Origin: a virus
Virus record (IMG/VR): IMGVR_UViG_3300031999_000238
Coordinates: 1-20,564 of that record
Length of the DNA: 20,564 nucleotides
Direction: 5' to 3' (one strand)
The notes under the pieces were generated by a model that ran no database searches, was not told the origin of the DNA, and saw only the letters and a program-made list of their open reading frames with translations. The first letter of the stretch is position 1. Each line of letters begins with the position of its first letter. Positions 1-6,646 of the stretch are shown here, piece after piece. Made by a program: the position numbers and the translations under genes.

Positions 1-57
1 ATTGATAGAATAAACTTATGTCGCAAATGGCTTAATGATAACTATTTTAATAACTAA
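1..57 (+). CDS. C-terminal end of an upstream gene (partial)
   Basis: Frame 1 is open from the first base to a TAA at 55-57 and encodes 18 residues ending in WLNDNYFNN. The other two forward frames are stopped early here. The next gene then begins 7 bases after this stop, the tight spacing seen throughout the window. This supports a real gene tail, but no start or domain is visible, so no function can be given. Confidence 0.4.
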   Translation: MDRINLCRKWLNDNYFNN

Positions 58-64
58 AAATACA

Positions 65-316
65 ATGAAAACCCCTAAAAAAGTATTAATTACTAAAAAA
101 ACAAAGGCAGTATTTATGAGGCCACAGGAAGCACAACACTTTTTAAACATATCATCCTTCAGTATCTATCACAACATCGTAAAAAAACATGATATTTATG
201 CGAAAAAAGGAGATAAATTTGTGTTGATTGAGGGCTACAAAATGCCTTTAGTTGACTTTACGGAACTCCCAGAAGAAACAAATCAAGTAAAAAATTATAT
301 AATAAATAATAACTAA
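65..316 (+). CDS. small basic protein, possible helix-turn-helix
   Basis: This is an 83-residue protein rich in lysine. I chose the ATG at 65 over the in-frame ATG at 35 because the 35 start would overlap the preceding gene tail, which ends at 57, while 65 leaves a short A-rich spacer. Residues 18-60 (from MRPQEAQHFLNISSFSIYHN) look like the excisionase/MerR-type layout in which an 'EA..L.is..tiY' helix pair is followed by a short basic wing. That resemblance is weak. If correct, the protein would be a small DNA-binding regulator. It stands at the head of a series of closely spaced early genes, followed one base later by a zinc-ribbon protein. It could equally be an unrelated small phage protein. 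Confidence 0.55.
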   Translation: MKTPKKVLITKKTKAVFMRPQEAQHFLNISSFSIYHNIVKKHDIYAKKGDKFVLIEGYKMPLVDFTELPEETNQVKNYIINNN

Positions 317-317
317 A

Positions 318-563
318 ATGTACATTAACCCCAAACATCTAAAGACTTTACCAAAGGCACAGAAACCAATCAAAAACATTGCTTATAACTCCAGGACTTG
401 CACTAAGTGCGGCGACAATTATAAGGTAGCTGATGGCTCAACTTGTAAGTGCGGATTTTCAACCAACTACATTGATGGCTTATGGCTTATAACTCGTGAA
501 GGTAAGCATCACACACACCAACCATTACAGACTCAGGAAGTAATGAAAAGTAATTTAAAATAA
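318..563 (+). CDS. small zinc-ribbon protein
   Basis: This is an 81-residue protein with four cysteines in a C-x2-C ... C-x-C arrangement at residues 28, 31, 43 and 45, within TCTKCGDNYKV and TCKCGF. That spacing suits one zinc-binding ribbon or knuckle. The remainder is basic and has no recognisable domain. The start lies one base after the previous stop, indicating the same transcript. Short zinc-ribbon proteins in phage early regions are often nucleic-acid binding, but nothing here fixes a partner or role. The existence of the gene is better supported than any function. Confidence 0.6.
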   Translation: MYINPKHLKTLPKAQKPIKNIAYNSRTCTKCGDNYKVADGSTCKCGFSTNYIDGLWLITREGKHHTHQPLQTQEVMKSNLK

Positions 564-570
564 AACACTA

Positions 571-593
571 ATAAATAAATAAATAAATAAATA
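571..593 (+). repeat. TAAA tetranucleotide tandem repeat
   Basis: From 572 the sequence runs through five perfect TAAA units plus a partial sixth. It ends 5 bases before the ATG of the helicase-methyltransferase at 598. It forms most of the spacer behind the stop at 563. An A-rich leader is expected for Bacteroidota translation starts, but a regular tetranucleotide run is more ordered than that needs. Confidence 0.8.
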
Positions 594-597
594 CAAA

Positions 598-2766
598 ATG
601 GAAGATTACTTAAAATTTTTAGAGAAAAAACAAAAGACTCATATATTGTCTGGGTTTGATGTTAAAGATTTACAATTAAACAAAAACCTATTTGACTTTC
701 AAAGATTCATTGTTAAAAGAGCTTTGAAAGCTGGTAAGTATGCAATATTTGCTGATTGCGGGTTAGGTAAAACATTAATGCAATTAGAATGGGCTAATCA
801 AGTAACTATACATACTAATAAGCCAGTATTAATATTAGCACCTTTAGCTGTGGTTGGACAGACAATACAGGAGGGAGTGAAATTCGGTATTGATATGACA
901 AATATATCAGTTAAAAATTATGAGCAAATAGACAATATAGATTGCAGTATTTATAGCGGTATTGTGCTTGATGAAAGTAGTATATTGAAAAACTTTGAAG
1001 GTGCAACAAAGAAATTAATTATTGATAATTTTAGCAAAACTCCTTATAAATTAGCTTGTACAGCAACACCAAGCCCAAATGACCCTATGGAATTAGGGAA
1101 CCATAGCGAATTTTTAGACGTTATGGGTAGAAATGAAATGTTAGCAATGTACTTTGTTCACGATGGTGGCGAAACTGCTAAATGGCGGATTAAAGGTCAT
1201 GCTACTAAACTATTCTATCAGTTTATAGGCACATGGGCTATAATGCTAAACAAACCTAAAGATATAGGTTATGATATGATAGGTTATGATTTGCCAAGAT
1301 TAAACTTATTAGAAAACCAAATTAAAACACCTAAAAGAGATAATGGTAGTTTATTTAATGATGCTATAATTTCGGCAACTAATTTTAATCAAGAGTTAAG
1401 ACTTACAAAGATTGAAAGACTTGATGAAGTAGTAAAATTGGTAAATGACAAACCTAATGAAAATTTTATTATTTGGATAAAACAAAATGAAGAAGGGGAA
1501 TTGTTGAAAAAACTACTACCTGATGCAATAGAAGTAAAAGGTAGCGATACCAATGAATGGAAAGAAGAAAAATTATTAGGGTTTGCTAATAATGAATTTA
1601 GAATACTAATTACAAAAACAAAGATTGCATCATTTGGTATGAATTACCAGAACTGCAGAAACCAAATATTTGCAAGTTTAGATTTTAGCTTTGAGGGTTT
1701 ATATCAAGCTATTAGGAGGTCATATCGTTTCGGACAAAAGAACGAGGTCAATATTTATTTAATCACAACAGATACTATGGCTAATGTAAAGTTAGCGATA
1801 GATAAAAAACAAAAACAATTTGAAATTATGCAAACAGAAATGAGCAAAGCTATTAACGCAAATTTAGATGGTAAAATTATGCAATCAGGCAAATTTGATA
1901 CTATTGAAGAGTCAAATGAATGGTACAATATCCAACGTGGAGATTGTGTTCAACTAATACAACATCTAAAAGATGAGAGTATTGGGCTTAGTGTGTTTAG
2001 TCCACCATTCGCAGAACTTTACACATATTCTAATCATTTAGAAGATATGGGTAACTCAAAAGATTATAATGAGTTTCTTGATCAGTTTGGGTACTTAATA
2101 AAAGAATTATATAGAGTATTGATAAGTGGTCGTAATGTAGCAGTCCATTGTATGGATTTACCCGTACAAAAGGGCAAACATGGATATATAGGATTGAGAG
2201 ATTTTAGCGGGTTACTTTTAAAGGCTTTCGAAGACGCTGGGTTTGTTTATGCGAGTAGGGTTACAATATGGAAAGACCCGGTAGTTGAAATGCAAAGGAC
2301 AAAGGCACTCGGGCTGCTACACAAGCAAGTGAAAAAAGATAGCACTATGAGCCGTGTTGGTATTCCTGATTATGTGATGATATTTAGAAAAGATGGTGAA
2401 AGGAATAATCCTGTAACCAATACAGAATTAAGTGTTGATTTGTGGCAAAAATACGCATCTCCGGTATGGATGGATATTAACTATTCAAACACATTACAAG
2501 GTTTTAGAAATGGCAGAGAAGAAAATGACGAAAAGCATATTTGTCCTTTACAACTTGATACTATTGAACGATTAATTCACTTGTACTCAAATAAAGGCGA
2601 TACTGTTTTAACTCCATTTATGGGTATAGGTAGCGAAGTTTATCAGGCTGTTAAAATGGGGCGAAAAGGCATAGGTTTTGAGCTAAAAGAAAGCTACTTT
2701 GACTTAGCAAAATCCAATATTCGAGCAGTAGTACAATTAAAGAATCAAATAAGTACAAATTTATAA
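598..2766 (+). CDS. SF2/SNF2-like helicase fused to a DNA methyltransferase
   Basis: This 722-residue protein has two enzyme halves. The N-terminal half is a superfamily 2 helicase/translocase: a Q-like motif at 31-39 (LFDFQRFIV), Walker A DCGLGKT at 53-59, motif II DESS at 125-128, a TATP motif III at 155-158, and motif VI (QAIRRSYRFGQ) at 370-380. The C-terminal half, from about 440, is a DNA amino-methyltransferase. It has SPPF at 468-471 (motif IV, target base) and PFMGIGS at 673-679 (motif I, AdoMet). Motif IV before motif I is the beta-class order, and SPPF rather than DPPY leans toward N4-cytosine, although N6-adenine is not excluded. No nuclease motif is seen, so it is not obviously a self-contained restriction enzyme. 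Likely roles are protection of phage DNA from host restriction or methylation linked to replication. It lies directly upstream of the replication-type gene. Confidence 0.88.
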   Translation: MEDYLKFLEKKQKTHILSGFDVKDLQLNKNLFDFQRFIVKRALKAGKYAIFADCGLGKTLMQLEWANQVTIHTNKPVLILAPLAVVGQTIQEGVKFGIDMTNISVKNYEQIDNIDCSIYSGIVLDESSILKNFEGATKKLIIDNFSKTPYKLACTATPSPNDPMELGNHSEFLDVMGRNEMLAMYFVHDGGETAKWRIKGHATKLFYQFIGTWAIMLNKPKDIGYDMIGYDLPRLNLLENQIKTPKRDNGSLFNDAIISATNFNQELRLTKIERLDEVVKLVNDKPNENFIIWIKQNEEGELLKKLLPDAIEVKGSDTNEWKEEKLLGFANNEFRILITKTKIASFGMNYQNCRNQIFASLDFSFEGLYQAIRRSYRFGQKNEVNIYLITTDTMANVKLAIDKKQKQFEIMQTEMSKAINANLDGKIMQSGKFDTIEESNEWYNIQRGDCVQLIQHLKDESIGLSVFSPPFAELYTYSNHLEDMGNSKDYNEFLDQFGYLIKELYRVLISGRNVAVHCMDLPVQKGKHGYIGLRDFSGLLLKAFEDAGFVYASRVTIWKDPVVEMQRTKALGLLHKQVKKDSTMSRVGIPDYVMIFRKDGERNNPVTNTELSVDLWQKYASPVWMDINYSNTLQGFRNGREENDEKHICPLQLDTIERLIHLYSNKGDTVLTPFMGIGSEVYQAVKMGRKGIGFELKESYFDLAKSNIRAVVQLKNQISTNL

Positions 2767-2776
2767 TAAATTTAAT

Positions 2777-2784
2777 TATATTTG
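2777..2784 (+). promoter_or_regulatory. possible -7 promoter element
   Basis: TATATTTG fits the Bacteroidota -7 consensus TAnnTTTG and sits in the 137-base gap before the replication-type gene. No TTTG -33 partner is found 19-21 bases upstream, and such octamers are frequent in AT-rich DNA. If used, transcription would start near 2791 and the RNA leader would contain the whole hairpin at 2826-2890. Confidence 0.3.
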
Positions 2785-2825
2785 CAATGTTAAATCCCTC
2801 ATTTAATGAAAATCTTTAAAAATTT

Positions 2826-2890
2826 ATACCCATGTACAGAGTCATTTAGCTATTTGAATATAGCGATGGGGGAGCTTTGTATGTGGGTAT
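2826..2890 (+). promoter_or_regulatory. long leader hairpin with U-tract (terminator or attenuator-like)
   Basis: Bases 2826-2842 pair with 2874-2890 over 17 consecutive positions when G-U pairs are allowed; the core is ATACCC with GGGTAT. Inside, CAT 2843-2845 pairs with ATG 2866-2868, and GCTAT 2849-2853 pairs with ATAGC 2860-2864 around a 6-base loop. A purine bulge, GGGGA, lies at 2869-2873. A run of six T (2890-2895) follows the outer stem at once. It ends 13 bases before the ATG at 2904. It may terminate the methyltransferase transcript or attenuate the next gene. Confidence 0.6.
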
Positions 2891-2903
2891 TTTTTATTTA
2901 AGA

Positions 2904-3683
2904 ATGAAATATTTTCTACACGACTCAAACTCTTTTAGCGATGAAAAGATAACTGAGCTTTATATTAAGTTTGGATATGAGGGGCTTGGTCTATTTTATA
3001 CTATTTTAGAAAAGTTATCATTTCAAGAAAAACCAATTAAAACTGAGGTATTAAAAAAGCAATTATTCGTAGGTAAAAAGTTAGAAAAATGCTGGAATTT
3101 TATGGAAGAAATTGATTTAATTTCATCAAATAATGGAGAAACTTTCAACAAACAATTGCTAAACTTTAGTGAAAAGTTCATGATAAAAAAAGAAAAAAAC
3201 AAAAAAAGAATTTTAGAATGGCGTAAAAATCAAGAAGATACAGAAAATGTAACGCGTTACAAAAATGTTCGTAACACTCCTAAAGATAATATAAGTAAAG
3301 ATAATATAAGTAAAGAAAAAAGAGTTATAGAAAAAAACGAAAACAAACCCCACCTTTTTTGTGATTCTATTTTTTTTATTTTTGATGAATTTGAAAAAGA
3401 ATTTAATGGCACTGATTACGAATTAGCCGATTTAAGATTTTATTATGAAAACGTTAAAAATTGGAGTGCTGGGGGCGGGAATAAAAAGATAGATTGGATA
3501 GCTACTGCAAGAAATTTTATGCTAAAAGACAAACAAGAAAACAAATTAATTTTAAAAAATGGAAACAAACAACAAACTTCAAGCGGTAAATCAAAAGCAC
3601 AAGAACAATTTGAACGCATTGCTGCTGACCTTCGCAGAGAACAGCAAGATAAGTTCGGTAACAACAATAGCGGAGCTGTGTAG
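2904..3683 (+). CDS. DUF4373 (Lin1244/Lin1753 N-terminal domain) replication-type protein
   Basis: This is a 259-residue protein. The N-terminus (MKYFLHDSNSFSDEKI, then FGYEGLGLFYTILEKL) matches the family whose members begin with MKYF-HD-N-DEKI and occur in phage and plasmid replication regions of Firmicutes and Bacteroidota. I chose the ATG at 2904 because the family starts at this methionine; the TTG upstream at 2877 lies inside the leader hairpin. Residues 1-90 are a winged-helix-like domain, 95-155 are lysine-rich low-complexity linker including KDNISKDNISK, and the rest resembles the helical part of DnaD-like initiators. The role is inferred to be replication initiation or helicase loading. 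The last 125 bases overlap the next gene in another frame. The middle of the gene carries origin-like repeats. Confidence 0.75.
   Translation: MKYFLHDSNSFSDEKITELYIKFGYEGLGLFYTILEKLSFQEKPIKTEVLKKQLFVGKKLEKCWNFMEEIDLISSNNGETFNKQLLNFSEKFMIKKEKNKKRILEWRKNQEDTENVTRYKNVRNTPKDNISKDNISKEKRVIEKNENKPHLFCDSIFFIFDEFEKEFNGTDYELADLRFYYENVKNWSAGGGNKKIDWIATARNFMLKDKQENKLILKNGNKQQTSSGKSKAQEQFERIAADLRREQQDKFGNNNSGAV
3249..3260. repeat. 12-base perfect palindrome GTAACGCGTTAC
   Basis: This palindrome is perfect over 12 bases and contains CGCG in otherwise AT-rich DNA. A further GTAAC half-site occurs at 3271-3275. It lies inside the replication-type gene and just before the tandem repeat at 3281-3316. It could be a protein-binding site within a replication origin, or simply coding sequence. 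Confidence 0.45.
3281..3316. repeat. 15-base direct tandem repeat, iteron-like
   Basis: The unit TAAAGATAATATAAG is present as two exact copies (3281-3295 and 3296-3310) plus a 6-base partial third. It encodes the linker peptide KDNISKDNISK, so the repeat keeps frame. A very AT-rich stretch follows, including T-runs near 3354-3378. Exact nucleotide identity with no synonymous change suggests either recent slippage or selection on the DNA itself. Confidence 0.5.
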
Positions 3684-4101
3684 CACCGAAAAAACAAAAA
3701 TTACAGACCTTGTAAAAATTGGCGAAGGTGGGCAAAAAGATTACACAGATTGTTTTATGTTTATGAACGCAATCATTACGCAAATAGCTGAATATTATGG
3801 GGCTGAGTGGTCTGATTTAACTACAAAAGATTTATCAAAAACTTTGTATTTTGATAACTACTCACTTGGATTAGAGGGTTGGATTCATTTTTGCAAAAGG
3901 TTAAAATCGGGTTACTTTGGCAAGGTTTACGGAAAATTCACCCCTGCGATGTTGGTTGACTATGTGAACATCTACTACTCTGAATGGCAAGAGCAACACG
4001 CAACTATCCACGCTAATGGTAGCAATAGGTTTACACCACAATACACCCCGATAAATGAGGCTATTTTTAACTTAAAAATGCTAAAAAACAATGAGAATTG
4101 A
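3559..4101 (+). CDS. hypothetical phage protein, DUF6633-like
   Basis: This is a 180-residue soluble protein. Residues about 31-60 (ISSVTTIAELCSTEKTKI), and the segment with FCKRLKSGYFGKVYGKFTP followed by AMLVDYVNIYY, resemble a family common beside replication genes in Bacteroidota phages and mobile elements; I recall it as DUF6633 but cannot confirm this. No catalytic motif is visible. If the ATG at 3559 is used, it overlaps the preceding gene by 125 bases. A later start would shorten the overlap, but the family-like segment IAELCST already lies across the end of the upstream gene, so some overlap seems real. It is probably translated by coupling. A DNA replication accessory role is possible from position only. 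Confidence 0.7.
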   Translation: METNNKLQAVNQKHKNNLNALLLTFAENSKISSVTTIAELCSTEKTKITDLVKIGEGGQKDYTDCFMFMNAIITQIAEYYGAEWSDLTTKDLSKTLYFDNYSLGLEGWIHFCKRLKSGYFGKVYGKFTPAMLVDYVNIYYSEWQEQHATIHANGSNRFTPQYTPINEAIFNLKMLKNNEN

Positions 4102-4378
4102 GTCAGTTGAGCAGTTTCAAAAGCTCGTAAACACTTCTGAAATGTTAGGTTTTCACGCATCAAGCTACGAGAAATACTTAAAAGAATTAAACGAAGAAAC
4201 GAAATTAACCACTTTAAGCCCAGCAAAAATATTAAACCATACCAATGTACCAAACGAGATAGAAGATTCATGTAAGTGGCTAAAAAGTAGTAAAAACACA
4301 TACATTTTAGTTGAGAGTTGGTATAACAAAATTCAAAACAAGTTCAACGAAATAAATTTAAAACAAAAATATAAATAA
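4091..4378 (+). CDS. hypothetical protein
   Basis: This 95-residue hydrophilic protein is unrecognised. It begins MRIESVEQFQKLVNTSEM and is predicted mostly helical with many lysines and glutamates. No membrane segment, cysteine cluster or nucleotide-binding motif is present. It overlaps the preceding gene by 11 bases and ends 5 bases before the SSB-like gene, so it belongs to the same early transcript. Codon use is like its neighbours. Confidence 0.6.
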   Translation: MRIESVEQFQKLVNTSEMLGFHASSYEKYLKELNEETKLTTLSPAKILNHTNVPNEIEDSCKWLKSSKNTYILVESWYNKIQNKFNEINLKQKYK

Positions 4379-4383
4379 AAATT

Positions 4384-4674
4384 ATGAGTAAAACATTTTA
4401 TGGCTCAATTGATTTTAGTAAGTTAATTGAAGAAGCCAAATCAGGAAACAAAGCATTCAGCAAGTCAGAAAAAAATGGCCGAATTTATTTAAATGTTCAA
4501 GTATTTATCAAAGATGAAGTTGATATTTACGGCAATTCAATGGCTATTAGAAGCAACTACAAAGGTGCAACCAAAGAAGATAAGTTTTATTTTGGAAATT
4601 TAAAACCATCAGAAGAAATTGATCAACCAATTCAATCAAATGAAATATCAGGGGAAGATGATTTATTTTTTTAA
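4384..4674 (+). CDS. small SSB-like protein with acidic C-terminal tail
   Basis: This is a 96-residue protein. The core (YGSIDFSKL at 6-14, then GRIYLNVQVFIKDEVDIYGN) looks like a small beta-rich fold. The chain ends in an acidic segment closing with EDDLFF. Bacterial SSB proteins end in DD-L/I-PF, and T7 gp2.5 also has an acidic, aromatic tail that recruits replication partners. By analogy this could be a phage single-strand-binding or SSB-mimicking protein. Similar roughly 90-residue proteins with a DDLPF-like end are common in Bacteroidota phages, to my recollection. Its position after the replication genes agrees. An OB fold is inferred, not demonstrated. Confidence 0.6.
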   Translation: MSKTFYGSIDFSKLIEEAKSGNKAFSKSEKNGRIYLNVQVFIKDEVDIYGNSMAIRSNYKGATKEDKFYFGNLKPSEEIDQPIQSNEISGEDDLFF

Positions 4675-4691
4675 TTTTAATAAACAATAAC

Positions 4692-5393
4692 ATGAAAATA
4701 CTAACCGCAGTTATATGTTGCGACTTTAAAAATTACTCATTAGATGAGTGCATAAAATCAATCAAAAAAGCAGGTTTTGAAAATGTACTTTTGAATTATG
4801 AGTCATCTGATAATGAACTGCCAAATAACAAAAAACTTTTATTGCTGCTGCCCGAAAATTTACAAGTTTGGCAAATTTCTGAATTTGGAGAATCAGACCG
4901 ACAATTCGACCAAGACCAGGGATATAGACTCCCTAGAATAGTAACTGCACGCAATATGTGTATTGATTACGCTATTAAACATGATTACGATTGGCTATTT
5001 TTTGTAGATTCAGATGTGATAATACCTGAGAATACTATGGAATTGCTATTTGAAAATAACAAATACAAACTTAAATCAGGGTTAGTACATGGTAGAGGCT
5101 CACATCAAGGAGCTCAATATGTGTTTAACAGATTAGGAACAGAGGGCGATTGGACTAAATGCGAGTATTCAACTTGTGGATTCACTGCAATTCATAGAGA
5201 AATATTTAGAAGAGTAAGGTTCAAGTGGGGCGAACCATTTGAAGGCGGTGCATTATGTTCAGAAGATCCACTTTACGGAGCTGATGTAAGACATTTATAC
5301 AACATTAATTGGATGGTAAATACTAAATTGCAAGCTCAACATATTGACAATCCAAACCAACCTTTAACTAACGACCAAGCAAGCCAATACTAA
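4692..5393 (+). CDS. glycosyltransferase, GT-A fold
   Basis: This is a 233-residue putative glycosyltransferase. It starts MKILTAVICCDFKNYSLDEC, a beta strand and helix typical of the nucleotide-sugar-binding half of GT-A enzymes. A DSD metal-binding motif lies at 106-108 within FFVDSDVIIP, preceded by a TARNMCIDYA helix near residue 92, as in GT2-like enzymes. Later, CGFTAIHREIF and CSEDPLYGAD fit the acceptor side, with an acidic residue in the ED pair as possible catalytic base. No membrane segment is present, so it is presumably cytoplasmic. It is the first gene of a five-gene cassette and is followed one base later by an FkbM-type methyltransferase. Donor and acceptor are unknown. Confidence 0.75.
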   Translation: MKILTAVICCDFKNYSLDECIKSIKKAGFENVLLNYESSDNELPNNKKLLLLLPENLQVWQISEFGESDRQFDQDQGYRLPRIVTARNMCIDYAIKHDYDWLFFVDSDVIIPENTMELLFENNKYKLKSGLVHGRGSHQGAQYVFNRLGTEGDWTKCEYSTCGFTAIHREIFRRVRFKWGEPFEGGALCSEDPLYGADVRHLYNINWMVNTKLQAQHIDNPNQPLTNDQASQY

Positions 5394-5394
5394 A

Positions 5395-6009
5395 ATGAAT
5401 ATAGACATAACAAAAGCACTCGAAGGAGTAAGGAGAGGTAGAATATTGCATGTTGGTGCAAACACTGGGCAAGAGTATGAATTGTATAGGCAGTTAGGAT
5501 TTAATAACAATGTATGGGTTGAAATGGATTCAAGTTTAACATCGATATTGTGGGATAAATGCGAAGGGGATTTAGTTTTAAATTGTGCGGTAAGTGATAC
5601 ACCTGCTAAAATAAATGGGTATTACTCAGCATCCAACAATAACGAGTCTGCTAGCCTACTGAAACCATTAAAACACATTGATAAATATAGTAATATTAAC
5701 TTTAATAAAAACTTTAAAGAGATATATCAAACTACTATTGAATGTTTAATATCTACATCAATGATTTATGAGCCAAACGTATTAATCTTAGACATCCAAG
5801 GCAACGAACTAAACGCACTTAAAGGATTAGGTAGATACATAGATAAATTTGATGTAATCATAACAGAAGCATACACAGAAGAACTATACGAGGGTTGCGG
5901 AATGCTCGAGGACATCAAACAACTCTTATCAGAACATTACGACTTTATAGAATACGCTCCTGAAGGAGACAAGGGATGGGGTGACGCACTTTTTAAACTA
6001 AAAAAATAA
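5395..6009 (+). CDS. FkbM-family methyltransferase
   Basis: This 204-residue AdoMet-dependent methyltransferase has motif I HVGANTGQE at residues 19-27 and an acidic residue at the end of strand 2 in VEMDSS. The FkbM signatures LNCAVSD, a serine/asparagine-rich SASNNNESASLL, and LILDIQGNELNALKG follow. Members of this family usually O-methylate sugars or other small glycoconjugate hydroxyls. Its place between glycosyltransferase genes, with one-base gaps on both sides, suggests that it caps or decorates the glycan the cassette builds. The full domain appears present and no truncation is seen. Confidence 0.82.
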   Translation: MNIDITKALEGVRRGRILHVGANTGQEYELYRQLGFNNNVWVEMDSSLTSILWDKCEGDLVLNCAVSDTPAKINGYYSASNNNESASLLKPLKHIDKYSNINFNKNFKEIYQTTIECLISTSMIYEPNVLILDIQGNELNALKGLGRYIDKFDVIITEAYTEELYEGCGMLEDIKQLLSEHYDFIEYAPEGDKGWGDALFKLKK

Positions 6010-6010
6010 C

Positions 6011-6646
6011 ATGATAGCATCAATATTATACAACACACCTGAATTGGTGAAACCACTAAGAGAGCAATACTCAGATATTTATTTAATAGATGGGGGTAGT
6101 GATATCAAGATATTTAATTGTCATTGGAGGATAACACAAAATGAATTTTGGACTGGCAATTGGGATAGAATGTTAAAAGATTTTAAAAGAATAGGCATAA
6201 AATATGTTTGGATGGTCAACTCAGACATATCAAGCGGAATTGATGTTGGATATTATGAAAAGGCAAAAAATATTATGAAAGTAAATGATTTATTTATGCT
6301 TACTCCATCATTTAATAGCCCGCATAAAGTATTCCAACAAATAGAAGATGCGGATGATTATTTATTCCATAATTGGATAGATATGTGCTGCCCAATTATA
6401 GACGTAGAAAAGTACATTGAATTAGGCGGTTTTGACTTACAATTTAAAGGGTATTTTGCTGACATAGACTTGTGCAAAAGAGCAAGGGATAAAGGGTTTG
6501 AAATGGTTATTGATTATTCACACTACTGCGAGCATATCGGAGGTTACACAGTAAACAAAGAAGCCAAACACGAGCAGTCAAACATGGCTGATGCTGAAGT
6601 TCTATGTCAAAAATGGGGAGTTAAACATTATACAGAATTAATATGA
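6011..6646 (+). CDS. glycosyltransferase family 2-like
   Basis: This is a 211-residue GT-A enzyme. The N-terminus MIASILYNTPELVKPLREQY matches the opening of rhamnosyltransferase-like GT2 proteins. The metal site is NSD at 70-72 within WMVNSDI. The C-terminal part has GGFD (139-142) followed by an FADIDLCKRARDKGF segment with D151 and D153, the usual GT2 'GGFDE..F..-E/D-D-x-DLC.R' catalytic region, then an H-x-GGYT motif. No transmembrane helix is present. It overlaps the next gene by four bases (ATGA), indicating translational coupling. Confidence 0.8.
   Translation: MIASILYNTPELVKPLREQYSDIYLIDGGSDIKIFNCHWRITQNEFWTGNWDRMLKDFKRIGIKYVWMVNSDISSGIDVGYYEKAKNIMKVNDLFMLTPSFNSPHKVFQQIEDADDYLFHNWIDMCCPIIDVEKYIELGGFDLQFKGYFADIDLCKRARDKGFEMVIDYSHYCEHIGGYTVNKEAKHEQSNMADAEVLCQKWGVKHYTELI

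Noticed and set aside
35-64. Earlier ATG at 35 for the first small gene
   Set aside because: It would overlap the preceding gene tail ending at 57, and the added residues look unlike the rest; ATG 65 has the usual spacing.
2877-2903. TTG start upstream of the DUF4373 gene
   Set aside because: The family begins at the MKYF methionine (2904), and the TTG lies inside the stem of the leader hairpin.
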